Shown here: positions 1 through 14,700 of the stretch, piece by piece
How positions within the stretch are numbered: the stretch's first letter is position 1
Layout of the letters: each line of letters starts with the position of its first letter
From: Saxidomus purpurata
Lineage: Eukaryota; Mollusca; Bivalvia; Venerida; Veneridae
Length of the DNA: 64,000 nucleotides
Assembly: GCA_022818135.1 (NCBI GenBank)
Contig: JAFMSR010000005.1
Coordinates: forward strand, 22,015,239 to 22,079,238
Direction of reading: 5' to 3'
The notes under the pieces: model-generated
Told to the model about the DNA's origin: nothing
Seen by the model: the letters and a program-made list of their open reading frames with translations, nothing else
The model's database searches: none
Translations under genes and position numbers: made by a program

Positions 1-1189
<1,189 letters not shown>

Positions 1190-1190
<1 letters not shown>

Positions 1191-1400
1191 GTGATGAACA
1201 TCATTAAATTGTGACATGGGGTTTTGGAGATTTAGCGTCCACAAGATTTTACTATCTTGAGCCCCTATGACCTTGACCTTTGACATAATGACACAAAACA
1301 TAGACCATGCACAACTATGCATTGTACTTATCACTTCTGTGAAGTATCATTAAATTCTGACCAGGGGTTTTGGAGATTTAGTGTCAACAAGCTGCATCCA
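1190..1400. repeat. Dispersed repeat (family also at 46,045-46,290)
   Basis: This stretch contains the phrases 'tatgaccttgacctttgac' and 'ccaggggttttggaga'. It has clear homology, with the same order of motifs, to 46,045-46,290 inside the EFCAB7 region. Each copy shows an internal duplication of about 130-150 bp (a 'ggttttggaga' block occurs twice). It has no coding capacity. The small open frames here are incidental. Confidence 0.6.
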
Positions 1401-1724
1401 GTATACCCCCCTCCCCCCTCTTACACTTTGTGTTCCAGGGCTATAAAAAGAAATGTAATACAAAATATAAGTGAGTTATTGAGCAAATTTCACATTTGAG
1501 TGGAGAAAGAGGTGACCAATTACATAAATTCTTTTAAACATACTACATGTAATAAGATTTTTTTCGCCTTAATCCGCAAGCGTTTTCGATACTCCTTTAA
1601 CCCCTCACCCCCTTTAAAACTAAATTCACACTTTGTTTTCTTTTATAGATTTATTTTTGAAATCATCAAAAGGATCATTGTACAGTTAAATATTATCGAA
1701 TATAGAAACAAGCAAATTCAGTGA

Positions 1725-2310
1725 ATTCATATCCCCCGCCTAATGAAGCAAATAGCTGAAAAAGAACAACTAGACAGTGTTCAAGTGTGTCTGCTTCAGA
1801 AAAAAAAAAAATTTAAATTTCATCACCACACTGGGGCCTCATCTCTGAGGTGATATTATATTCCTTCAAGTTTAAAATACAGTCATAAAGACCTTAATTG
1901 TTGTAATTAAATTAAATCAGTACCGTACTACAAGAATTCTTAAGTTTCTACCGGTATATAGAATAATTATATAAGAAAAGCACTACATCCCCTTAAAGGC
2001 CTCATTTCTGTAAAAATCCAGATTCTAAATTTTATGTTGTTAGAGAATACAAAGTTGATGATTTGTGCCAAACAAAATAATATTCTGACAAGCCTTTAAA
2101 AAAAAAATGTTTTTTGTAAAATTTCACCAACCCATTGGGGCCTCATCTCTGAGAAACACTTTTTCCAGTATCTCACAGTGATACAGAACTCAATTTTTAT
2201 CAGTTTAATTAAATCAGTTTCAGATAATAAAAATTTCTAAGTTTTTAAATAAAATATTTCAGTAAAGCACTAAACCCCCTTAAGGGGTCTTATTTAAAAA
2301 AACAATCAGG
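1725..2310 (+). repeat. Imperfect ~300 bp tandem repeat, dispersed family
   Basis: Two imperfect units begin near 1,800 and 2,100. Both carry 'ggggcctcatctctgag' and an A-rich stretch, and both end in 'aagcacta..ccccctta'. The 5' shoulder, with 'gaagcaaatagctgaaaaag', recurs in inverted orientation at 28,860-29,045 in DMRT intron 1, together with the 'gcctcatctc' block. It is therefore a dispersed element rather than a local duplication. No protein coding is seen. Confidence 0.6.
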
Positions 2311-2855
2311 AAATGTAGGGGGTGGATCAGAAAGAGTGATCAATAAATTATTTGAGCCAATTACAATTTGATTTTGAAAACCGGTTTGAGAGAAATAGTC
2401 TTTAATCTGAGTTCTAATGTTTTTATATTGAATATAGAAAAAAAAAACATTTAAAGGGCAAGAACTCTAGATACTAATCCAATCTTGAGGAAAGATTAGT
2501 ATGTGCCATGCCATTATGCTATTGTATACTTATTTTAAGTTTAATGAAATTCTATACATTGGTTCTAGAGTTACGACTCCGGACTGATGGACAACGCCAA
2601 AACAATAGAAGAGAGTAATAAAACAAATGGTTTCAGACTTAGTTCAGACTTATTTCAATAGAGATCTGTTTGCGCGTTTCCTGTCTTTGTCAGACTTTGC
2701 AGGAGTAGTGCCCTTGATTTTGGCTTCATCTCTCAAGGTCAATTGAACAAACTTGATAGCTGTCCACTAGATAATTCTGTATACTATATAACCTGTAAAA
2801 ATACCTGTATTGTGCATTTCAGGAGAGCATAGCTTTTCTGTAAATGCCAATACCA

Positions 2856-2896
2856 TTGTGTTGTGCTGTGCTGTGCTGTGCTGTGCTGTGTTGTGT
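2856..2896. repeat. (TGTGC)n microsatellite
   Basis: About eight imperfect copies of a five-base TGTGC/TGTGT unit lie immediately before a SINE head. Confidence 0.9.
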
Positions 2897-2919
2897 ACTA
2901 TGTATACTAAAAATCTTCA

Positions 2920-3112
2920 GGGGGGCGGTGGTGTAGAGGTTAAGGTTTCTGCCGCTCATCCCGGAGGTTGTGGGTTCTAGTCCCACTGAGGTCACAACCA
3001 TACCTCCTCATATGACACAAGTACTGGTTTTTCCAGGAAATGAACTCAAGAGTGACTCGATAAGTTACAAGCTTTCTTCACAATCAAGCTAAAATAGATT
3101 AGTATAAACTTA
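2920..3112 (+). mobile_element. tRNA-derived SINE, full-length copy
   Basis: The 5' head has an internal RNA polymerase III promoter. The A box TGGTGTAGAGG at 2,929-2,939 fits TRGYNNARNNG exactly. The B box GGTTCTAGTCC at 2,973-2,983 has one mismatch to GGTTCRANYCY. The body continues through 'gtactggtttttccagga' to an AT-rich tail near 3,112. Inverted copies of the same element are at 53,226-53,398 (full length) and at 34,043-34,202 and 39,668-39,808 (head-truncated). The family resembles bivalve SINEs, but I cannot assign a named family. Confidence 0.75.
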
Positions 3113-5295
3113 ACTAAATATCTTACCTCTATACCTTGCAATGTGGATTTGGAAGATTTTTTAAGTTTTTCCTATAGAACCTATATAAATCAAATGACCC
3201 AACAGGATGGGTCATTTTTGACCCGGGGGTCATTATTTGAACAATTTTGGTAGAGGCTCTCTATGCTTATTATCTAAGCTCTAGACTTTGTGGTTACAGT
3301 GACATTGTTTTTTAAAGTTTTTCCTATTTGTTGCTGCGTGGAATGAAAAGATTTCATGCAAGGAACATACCCGCCAAGTTTCACTAACACTGGCCCACTG
3401 GCTCTTTTTTAAAGCAAATATTGATGGACGATGTACAACAGAGGATGCCCCCTGCGTTAGGCTTGTCGGATTTGCCGGTCATTTCCGGTGTCGTATGAGG
3501 TATAAAGTCTGTGAAATATGTTATTTTACATAACATGTTCAAGTACATTTTTACGAAAATGTTTAATTCATATACGGTACCCTGTCAGACTAAGAACGGG
3601 TAGCAAAATGTTTTATTTTACCTCAGACAATAATGCAAATTGTCAAATAATCGAACTGGTAAGTAATTACAGAAAAAAGGGGAAAACTTACTGAACAATA
3701 ACCGAATTGAATGGAAGAAGACTTATACCCAAATATTCAAAAAGACTAGTGATACAAAAATCTAATCCATTGAAGGAAAAAAGACAACATCAATTTGAAT
3801 TTTCAGGATATATCCTTTAGTATAAACATCAATAATAGATTTACTTGTGCTATTAATTTTATGATAATAGTTATGAAATATTATATTTACCAAATGAAAA
3901 ATAGATACCAAATACCAGTGTTTGGTCATTCAAAAACTATCTTACAGTCAGAATAGAAATCGGGCAAAAAAATTGCTTAGAAAAATCTTAATTGGACAGC
4001 ATCAAAGAAAATGGCAATTTTTAAATTTATGTTCATAACACATACGTAAAATATTTCTAAAATACTATGATGTTGTCTTTTAAATCTTTGAGTCAGATGT
4101 GATATTACAGCATACTATCAATAATATCAAGATCAACACCCATCACACACCGATTTCATTAAGGGATATCATACTTTCAATTCTCTTTTCCTCAAAAAGT
4201 TTTCTTTTCTTAAAGGGGCACTCCTTACACCTAGCGGTTTATATTCTCGAAACATAGATTATGTTCAATGAACGTAAAATGATGAATAAATACAATTTCA
4301 AAGAAAAACCTATGGCGAAAAGTTCCTCATTTTACCACAATAAATCAATATAGAGGCTTTCTGTAATAAATCGCTCTCACCCATTTATTGCACAACAACA
4401 ACTCTACATTGACTTTTGAATGGTTTACGGTACTGCAGTATATTTTCAACCGCTGATTTCACCGATTATGACTGGCAATGCATAGATCAAACTTTTAGGT
4501 TCAGTTATAATACTTCCAAAAAATCAATTATTTATGTTTTGGAGGTTATTTAGTTCTGCATCAGTTATAGGGTATGTCCCTTTAACTGATCCTTAATGCA
4601 TAATTTGGCTTTTTTTGTTCTCCAAAATATAACTCCTCTCTACTTTGCACTTCCTTTTCTTCTTTAATTTGTTTTTATTAAAAAAACACCTGTATATGCA
4701 TATTACATTTAAGTGTTAGAATAACTATGTTAACATTACAAAATGTTGTGCATATGCATGTTTAATGAAAATTGAATAATAAAAGATAAAAATGTAGTTT
4801 CAGCTTTCACGAGAGTTCAGTCAAATCAAAAAAAGCATACTTCTAATGTTTTTAAAACAACCTGTTTTAGGCCTAGGTGACTGATTGTCAAAAGTTATTT
4901 GAATTTTATTATAACAAATACACAAGCAATTTCAAGTCTTTGTGACCGTTGATTTTTCATGAGAATGTCAGATCAGCATTTCTTTGAAAAGCAAATACGG
5001 TTTAAAGCACATGTATAAAGAAATATTGTATTAATGAATAACTAAATAAATTAATCAATACAAAACAAATTTACGCTATGCGCTAAATTGTTTTATTAAC
5101 AATTATTAATTATGGCGAGTTACACTGTCAGATCCTCTACACTACATCCGAAGATAATAGATAATGACCAAATAGTTGTTTATAATACTTAATCACATTT
5201 AAAATGCAAAATTCAAAATAAATCATAAAATACCGATCCCGACACGTATAATATTCGCTTATAATATTTGTGCGTCAAGTAGTGCGTCACGTGAT
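3113..5295. other. Intergenic, no gene seen
   Basis: There is no ORF with recognisable protein similarity on either strand. 3,170-3,440 contains a 'gacccgggggtcattattt' block of the kind common in molluscan dispersed repeats, but no second copy was found in this window. The rest is AT-rich and apparently single-copy. Confidence 0.5.
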
Positions 5296-5975
5296 ACTTT
5301 AAACCGTGGTTTCACCTAATTTGATTGGTTGTCTCTTAAACTATGGGTTTAACAGACTTAAAACTGCGGTTTAAGACTTTAAACCACGGTTTAAGATACT
5401 AATACGTAAACGGCACTTGAAACTATGGGTTTAAAATGTGTTTAAATAAAGGTTTAAGAGTAAACAGAATTAATATGCACTTGACGAGTAAAGCTCCCAG
5501 TTAAAGTTTAAAGTCTTATATATAAAAACATCGTTTTAACGAGTTACGTGACACTTTAAACCGTGGTTTCAGCTTATTTGATTGATCGTCTCTTAAACTA
5601 TGGGTTGAACAAACTTAAAACTGCGGTTTAAGACTTTAAACCACGGTTTAAGATACTAATGTGTGAACGGCACTTGAAACTATGGGTTTAAAATGTGTTT
5701 AAATAAAGGTTTAAGAGTTAACAAAATTAATGTGCACTTGACGAGTAAATCTCCCAATTAAAGTTTAAAGTCTAATATGTATAAACATCGTTTTAACAAG
5801 TTATGTGACACTTTAAACCGTGGTTTCAGCTTATTTGATTGGTCGTCTCTTAAAGTATTGGTTAACATACTTTAAACTACGGTTTAAGCCTTGAAACCAC
5901 AGTTTAAGAATTAATGTGCAAACGGCATCTGAAACTATGGATTTAACAGTTAAACCTTTATTTTAAAGAACTGAT
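5296..5975. repeat. Three ~256 bp tandem units with internal inverted arms
   Basis: The block 'actttaaaccgtggtttca' starts at about 5,296, 5,552 and 5,809, giving periods of 256 and 257 bp. Within each unit AAACCGTGGTTT is followed about 75 bp later by its reverse complement AAACCACGGTTT, so every unit can fold into a hairpin. Further 'actatgggttta' and 'aaggtttaagag' blocks repeat in register. The third unit is degraded. The array ends about 560 bp upstream of the phosphatase start codon. Confidence 0.85.
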
Positions 5976-6511
5976 GTGCATTTCTCTTGCCATATAAGAA
6001 TTCTCGATAACAGGTTAAACAGAAAACAACTACAATAACAAAATTACGATTTAGATTTAAAAACAAACTTAAGGTCATATACTTATCATCTGGTACCGAT
6101 GTTATTCTGAACGTACATAATAAACTATCATCTCTCACTGTGTCCTTGGCGACATCTGTTTCAGTACGTTTTATGCTTGAAAAAAAAAACGGTTAAATAC
6201 ATTTTAAACTCATCAATCTTTTAATGTGGATGTTTGGAGAAAGTTTGAGAGCAGAATTGCCTTAACCGATGGTTGTAAGCCAATATATTGACTAAAGTGC
6301 TGAGCGACAGCCTGATGGCTTAGTCAGAGCTATAAACAATCAAAACCATCATTACTGTCTTCTGTTATCTCTTTTCACCTCACAATATGACATATTGATT
6401 TAAAGCTAGTTGTTAATAACAATAGTTCAGTTAAGTTGTTTAATGTTTTATTTGTCCATGTCCATTTCTTAATGCTTGCCGCAAAACCATTTTTCTACTT
6501 CGTTAAAAGGA

Positions 6512-6518
6512 TATAAAA
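6512..6518 (+). promoter_or_regulatory. TATAAAA motif upstream of ACP5 exon 1
   Basis: TATAAAA lies only about 17 bases before the proposed start codon at 6,535. As a core TATA box it would place transcription initiation at or past the ATG. It may therefore be fortuitous, or the true first exon may differ. Weak evidence. Confidence 0.15.
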
Positions 6519-6534
6519 TGTAAGCGTATTTGCA

Positions 6535-9500
6535 ATGGATGGTACCTTATCTTTCAGTTTGATATGCCTTTTTATTACACGAGGTAAGATTTGAATATTT
6601 TTAAATCAGAAAATTCACGACTTATCTCCAATGTCCAAAGGGCAAATAATTTCTTTCATTCATACTTACACCAAATCCAATTTTCTTTTAAATCTGGAAT
6701 TTTACAGGGAAATACAGTTTGAAACCGGCTTTTAAAACTTTACAATTGCTGTGGAGTATTCCCCGCTTGAAATACTGCTGCAAAAAATGAGTGAATGTTT
6801 GTGTAATTCCTTAGATTAACCAGGCTGGGTGGTCTTTTTGTCATACTTTCGCTTTATTGAATGTTGTAAACAGTCAGAGATATACTTTGCACATCTTTGG
6901 AATTAAAGTTTTTCAATAATAATTCAATATAGGCATGCTTATTAATGTACGACCCATTTACAGCCTCTCTCTGGGAGACTTCTGGTAAATTACAAAGATA
7001 TTTGAAAACTTGAAAACCTACTTTCGTTTTTGAAAAGGCAAAATATACAAATATACTTAATTAATTCTTTTGTTAAACTCAAAGTTTCAACACAATATGG
7101 TCACATTCGATGCAGTGTCATATTTTCCTTCTGAGAAGACGCCCGTTACAATTCCAGATTTAAAAGAAAATTCGATTTGGTGTTAGTAATGGACCTTTCA
7201 TACGATTACGGGCAATTGACCTTTATCTCCATTGTTTTCTTTTCGCTGATGCACCGGGTTACAATTTTTACTGAAACTTATGCATAATAAAGAACGTACA
7301 ATATAATATTCGCATGGAAAGTGCATAAACGTAGCATTAGATATGAATAACATGCATATTTGCACTTAGTTTTGTTTGCTTTGTTTCTATACACAGTAAA
7401 TGGGCTTCCGCTTGTCCGAGACAAATCTGACTCCTTGCGATTTCTCGTGTTGGCTGACTGGGGTGGTAAGCCAACATCCCCGTTCAAAACTAAGATCCAG
7501 GTCGCAGTGGCGGAGCAGATGGCCATTACAGCAGAGAGGGAAAGCGCCAGCTTTATTTTAGCTCTCGGGGATAATATGTATATGACAGGTGTTAGATATG
7601 CTTATGACCAACGGTTTAAGGTATAAAGCAGCTAAATTGTTTTATAATCCTGCAAATGTTTATACTTGAATTTTCTTCAGTGTTTGTGCAGTAAATAGGC
7701 ACATCGATTGAATTTTTTCTTATCTTATATTTTGCTGTCCATCGTGTAAGCTGTACACGTATGTCTATTTCATACAGAGAGCATTGTTTTATCAGTATAT
7801 GCAAGGTGTTGGAAGTCCTTATGACCAAAGGTTTCATCTATGAAGCCGTTGTTTATCTAAATTTTCTAAATTATTCATGTGTCAGATTTTGCGCATCGCA
7901 TAAAGACGCGTCATAAGCAATGCAACTTGAAAGTTCAATGAAGAAATCTTTAAAAATGGCAAATTTATAGCCAACGATAAGTTTCGAGTCAAAAACTAAG
8001 TACAAAAAGGGGGCATAACTCTGTGAAATATGATCTTGTCATACAAAACATGGCGGAATCACGACACGTTTGTCATATGCAATACAATTTGAAAGCTTGA
8101 TGGAGAAATCTTCAGAAATGGCAAAATTATAGCCAACGTTAAGTTTCGTGACGAAAACTTTGTACAAAAAGGGGTGTAACTCTGTCAAATTTTACGTTGA
8201 TCTACAAAATGTGACGGTATCACAAGCCTTTTGTCATACGCAATACAATTGTAAAGTTTGAAGAAGTTATCAGTCATAGCCAACGTTACGTATTTGTGAT
8301 GGACCAATAGACCGACGATCCCTAAGTATCATCTTTTCTCTGAAAGGGCGACACAAACATGATTAATCTGAAAGTTAAAACGAACGAAGGTCAGGGTTTG
8401 CTTGTTTCCCCCGGAATTTTCTATTTTCGAGTACATTCGAAACTTGTAAATGTATTTAGAAGTGTAAATAAATATGTTTTACACAAACTTTAAAATGACA
8501 TCGTAATCTATCGAAACTTAAAAAAGATGTGCATCTCAAAATATACTGTTTCATATTATATCTTATAACCTTCAAAATATTTGTTTTTTCATTATATTAA
8601 TAAAATTTGTCTGTATAATACGTCTTCATTTCAATGCAAAACGGATCAAGTATCTGGGCTCTTTAAGCCAGCATGAAAATGAATATTCAGCGCTTGATAA
8701 CCCCTCTCGAGTATCTTAGTACTGTAAGGGGAAGTAACTAATGTCACACATCGCTGATGGCATACTAATGTATATTCTGACGTCATCTTGTTGTTTTCAA
8801 CTTTGACGATCACAGTAAGACTTCTTTACACAGGTATTAATGTTGTCGTTGTTGAAAGTTGACTCATGACTTTCGAGCGTATAGCTAGTTCGATAATAAA
8901 AAAACGTTGAATTGGACTACTAATCTGGAGGTCCACTGTTCGAATCTCGACCGGAACATTAGAAATTCCAGAAACACTTTTCAGTGTTTCCCATCCATCT
9001 AGAGATGAACTGGTTAGAAATACAAAAGTTGTTTCGTGTGTATCGGTGGCATACACCTAGCAGGTTAAAGAACCAAGGGGTCTGTTCGTAAGGAGCTAGT
9101 GTTTGGTAACCGGATTCCTGTATCTGCATCTGTCTCTTCGACCTGCAGCTGTCAGGGATATTTGTAGTTTCCCCTGAGGAGAAATCTTAGGGCCGACCGG
9201 GACTATGAACAAAAGAAAGACGGGAAAATGATTAAAACTGAGATATGATACTTAAGTAAATGAAACGCATATCTTTGGCACCGGCTTTATCATACTGCAA
9301 CAGTTGTTGCATGCGTGTTTGTAAAGGATGAACATCATTGGCTACTTTCGGTTTACTGCGCCAGTTGTATACGTAAAAATATGTAACATGAAGTTTTCCA
9401 TTGGCCCAACTAAGAGGTCACGCGAAGGTCAAAATGTTACTTGCATGGACTTTTTTTTTTTTTTTTATTTTGCTAACGGGAATATAAGCGTTCTCATGTC

Positions 9501-12500
9501 AATATACCTATGTTCAGTACGGCATGTTGCTTATGTTAAAAATATTTGCACGCGCCAAAACCTCCCACATCCCCGAATGATATAATTTTCAAAGCTGATA
9601 AATTTGTGTCCAAGGTCATTTTCAAGGTCGTCTAAAAGTGTCAGCAGCCTCGGACGTCTAAGATTTTAACAGTCAAGAGCTGTGCTACTTGATTCATGCA
9701 AAACGTGTTCCATACTCACTGACACTTTATGGCCAAACCTGCTTAACCCGCGTATACGTCTTATTTACTAACTGGAACTGAAAGGATATCTGTTTTCATG
9801 CAACAATTCCTTTTGTCCCTGAAATATGTACACTTCCAGATGTATACTTAGATATGAAATTGTGACTAGTGGAAAGTAAATTTACTTGCGTATTCTGATA
9901 ACAAAGTGCATGTGGCATGTTCAATGTGAAGCAGTATTTAGTAAAATAATCATTTAACGGTAATTTAGATCTACATATAGATTGTATTGTAAGCAGCGAC
10001 ATGATATTGTCAAACTGATTTATGCTTTACTTTTGAACTTTTGAAACTGGAACCATAAACTACGAAACTGAAAACTTCAATATTGTATGATCTCTAGTCT
10101 TGATAGCATTTGTCTGGGATTCTGATAAAAAGTGGTGGATCACTTGTAGCAGATTTTAATAAATTTGAATTCCCGAGTTATGAGTATTTTCGTTAAAAAA
10201 CACTTATGATAATATTAGTTTATTTTTTTAAACTGTAGGCAACGTTTGAAGAAGTTTATAACCATGCCTCCTTACAAATTCCATGGCACATCATCGCCGG
10301 AAACCATGACTATTATCAAAACGCGAAAGCACAAATTTTATACTCAGAGCTTTCACCTCGATGGTAAGTTTTTGTTTTGGTGTGCATTTCCGTGATGATG
10401 AAACAATGTATTCGATGCAAGAGGTTTGCTATTATAAGTTATTTAGACAGTGTCACGCGGGATTAAGCGAGTCCATGTAGTATTTTGCGGTGTCATGCAA
10501 TTTTTCGCGGTGTTACGTAGTATTTCCCGGTGTCACCCAGAACAAGCATTCGCCGGTGCCATAGTGTGGTGTTGCACAGTATTTCGTGGTGCAACGATGT
10601 ATTTGCCGGTGCCATGGCGCTGAATCGCACAGTATTTGGTAGCGCAACGCAATATTGTGTGGTGCAATGTTTCATGGTACCACGCAGTAATTCGCAGTAA
10701 AATGGCCCGTTTCCACGCAGTATTTCGCAATGCCATGGTGCAATGTTAAAAAAAGATTTCGTCGGATTTGAGTTATTCGGGACATGGAGTTTATAGAAAG
10801 TCATGTGGTATTTAGCGGTGTCACACAGTATTTCGTAATGCTATGTCGCAATGCCGGTGCCACGCAGTATTTTGTGTTACCACACAGTGTCTTAAATTTA
10901 CTTTAAAAGTAAAATAAAAGTTCAAATATTGATCGTTTTTTATCACATTTAACAAATTACCCTCTGTTTGCTAACCGAGTCATTTAACATTAATGTCTAT
11001 GTTATGACGTACATTTGAAGTTGCATGTGTACGTTTCCCCATGTGAATTTTGAAGAATAGGAACACGCCTGACAACTTTTGTTTGATCAATTAGATATCT
11101 GACTATCAATTAAGTACTTTGACGACAATAAAGATAAAAAGTATTAATTAAGGAAATACCTTTAATTTTTGAAGTCAATTTTGGCTCAGCTTTCCACAAA
11201 ACTATATAGCCTGGACAAAAAGAAAGCACTGTCTCTAAATAAAGTAAACATCCGTGTAGATGTATCGAGCCTTTATTTTTCTACATAATGCACAAAAAGT
11301 CACAAAATAATCTTGTAAAGGAGGTACCCATCGTCAAGCCTATAACTATTTAAATATGTCATTTATTGCATGTTATTAGAATAAGAATACTTTGTCTAAA
11401 TTTGCTAACATTTTACTTCCAAATTAACACCATATGTTAGTAGTAAGGTGTTTGTGTAAGACACGAAGTACATGCGATTTTCGCGGCTGTAAAACACTGA
11501 CCAAAAAGTGATGGAAACAAATTTTAAAAATGAAGAGAATATGATTTTTTTACGATATCTGCTGTCAACAGATCATATAAGTACACAGCAATTACCGATA
11601 CGCATTAAAGATAGTACACTTTAAATTGGATTTAATGAAATTAGTGTGTTTATATAATAATAATTTAGATAACAATCATAATAATACATGTAAATTCTTT
11701 ATTTAAAGAAGCTAACATGTACAGAAATATGAACGAATATCCATATAACTTAATTTAAACACGGCTTTCTGAAAAAGTATGATAAGAACATAAAGAATAA
11801 TAATTCATAGCAAACATTTCAAGACATTTGAATTCCATATTCAGTAAAACCTATGTTAGAGACCGCTAGTACTCGGAAGGTTAAGAACTAATGTAAAAGA
11901 AGTAAATGTGTGACCTCAGTCATATATGTTTATCATTTTACCAGAGAGTGACATTTGCTCAGAAGTTTAACTGTAAATAAAGATCATTAATACGTCATTT
12001 TCACACTATACACAAACGTGCTGTAGCATGGTTAAATTTCATCATTTTTAAATGAACTCAATGATTGACTGACACGAATATCTACTGGTATATTGTTTCA
12101 AGTGTACGCAGAAATATTAGTAAAAGATTTTTTCATTTTCATGGACATAGCGCGTTGTTTTGGTATCACAATATTATTGTTGATTACTGGCCAAAAGGCT
12201 GAAGTGTGTATTCTGGAACAAGACTGTGTCGAGCTTTGTTAACAAGAACGGTCAGCCATTGTAATACATTAAGCAAAGGTGTGCTACAGGTACATAAATA
12301 TTTAAGTAATTAGAAATTCATTTCATACGGACAATTTTAGAATTGATTTTGCGTTATACCGGTATTTTGGAATACCAGCACCTTATGAACACCAACGTTT
12401 TGCAAATGTCAACTATAAATCCTTATTAGTTCTGTGCTTACTACCGGTCGTTAAAATCATACATTTTGTTTTTGTAGGCCATGTTGTTTAAATGGCACCA

Positions 12501-14654
12501 CTTTATTATGCCGTTCATTTTTTTTTAAGTTTACGTTACATGTATACAAGTTAAATGTCGCGATCTGATTCATATGAAGAGTAGAGTCGTCAGCATACTA
12601 ATAAAAATTGCCTGAAGATATTTGAAAAGCAATGTCATCTATGTATTATGAAAATAAAAACAGCCCAAGTATAGAGCCCTGGGGAACGTCAGAAGTAACT
12701 TGCAGTGCATTTGAAGTTATATTGCCAGATTTAATAATATGACTCCCGCAAACAGATTTTGACGGATTTAGGTTGTGATCCTGAGTTGTGTCATTAATCT
12801 GAATAAACTTTTCGTTGATTCTTGCGACATTCAGTGATAGATCGCTTTCATTTCTTGTTTCCTTAATCAGCGCATTAACCTTTTCAGATGCTTAAAATTT
12901 CCTTAACCAATATTCTAGCTTCGTTAAGATCGAATAGCCGCTCTCCGTGTCAACTGGTAAGCCATTGTTTTGGCTGATATTTTGGTCCGCCGTCTTTTTC
13001 ATTTTTCGTCGTTCATTTTTTCGTAATCCGCAGTCTGGATACAATATGCAACATATCAAAATATCTCATTAATTAAAATCTCACTATTTTGATAACTTTC
13101 AATTCAATAATGTTTCAGCTATTTAAACTATTAAATTAATTATTACTTTTTGACGCTCCGTTTTTTACTACATATTGTATTGTAAAGTATAGTAATTTCA
13201 CAGAAACAAAAAGCACTTATGCATAATAAATTCAAATGGAGGTGAAACGGTGTTATGTCATTTATATCACTCAACGTGCTACATAATACGTTTTAACCAG
13301 CAAAAGCGGATATAAACCATATAAACACAAATTGCTCAAAGTACCTCAGGAACGGTTTCCATACATTGCAGGTAAATTAGCAAAAATAGTGACTGTTCAA
13401 CATGTAATACAGTAAAGAACCAGTATAGTGCAGGTATGTATGGCGCAGATGGTACACCATACTTTCGAATTTTGTGTTATGTTATAACCTTGAATTTCGA
13501 CTATTTTGATTGGTACCTCTTTTACAAAGATTTTATGTGACCTTTTATACATTATATAAAAAAAAATATATCATAGTTACATCTACATTATAATTATAGT
13601 TATTATGGTGATTTCTTTTTGCTCAGGCTATATAGTTTTTTTTATGGAAAGCTGAGCCAAACATTGACTTGAAAAGTCAAAGGTCTTTCTTTAATTAATA
13701 CTTTTTTATTTTTGACGTCGAGGTACCTATTTGATAGTCAGACATCTATTTTATCAAACAAAAGTTGCCAGGTAAATTCTTGTTCTTCAAAATTAACAAT
13801 ATGTAACGTTCACAGGCAACTTCAAATGCCCGTCATAACATAGTCCATGATAGATATATTTATTTCCTTTCCATGAAATTTCCAGCCTTTTTATTTCACA
13901 TCGATCCGTACTAAGAAATTAATATCAACCGGCTAGGCAGGAAACATACATAATGAAATTTTCCTCCCTTGTACCCTGCGTCTGAAATGTTGGATGTCTA
14001 TGCAGTTCTTAAATGCACAAAGAAAATTCAGCCCTACTGATACTTATTCATCTACAAATCACTAAAAATAATTACTCACGTTTCAGTAACCCTTCCGAAT
14101 TATCATGTCATGCATGTACATACTTGGTTATGAAGCACGATGTGCGCATTTTAATGTATCTAAATTTAGAAATAGATTGTACCTTCTTGTTTCAGAAAGG
14201 GGAGGATCATCATTTTTGACGTGGTACATGGAGATATATCACCCGCCGCAGCAATATCGCCTATCTGCTCGGGTATAGTTATATATCCTACATAAACCAC
14301 GTCAAAACACATAATAATGCTAAATGAATATAACAAATAGAATAAAATGCTGTTGTAAAGCATGTCCTTGTACACGGAGTTTTGTATTCTTCTCATTACA
14401 TTTGTCAAGGATATTCCCTAGCTTTTATTACAAAGTGACGAAGCATATCCCTGGTGGAAAAACCCTGGAAATTCTGATGCTGGACACCATTAAACTCTGT
14501 GGGCAGATGTATCTCGATAGTGACGGATCTCCACGGATTGGCGAGCATTTTAGATCCTTCGCTTCAACAGAAGAATGGAGATGGATAGAACAAAATCTTA
14601 AAGATTCCAAGTGAGTCTCAGGTGGAATATAAACATGCATATCAAACCATATAT

Positions 14655-14700
<46 letters not shown>

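Noticed and set aside
7360..7396. Start of the phosphatase protein upstream of 7,397, reading [12 protein letters not shown]
   Set aside because: It begins at TTG and not ATG. The pyrimidine-rich sequence is the acceptor of intron 1 (ACACAG at 7,391-7,396). An ATG exon with a fitting phase and signal-peptide character is at 6,535.
10493..10804. 103- and 67-codon minus-strand open frames
   Set aside because: They lie inside a degenerate minisatellite, overlap in two frames and have repeat-driven composition.
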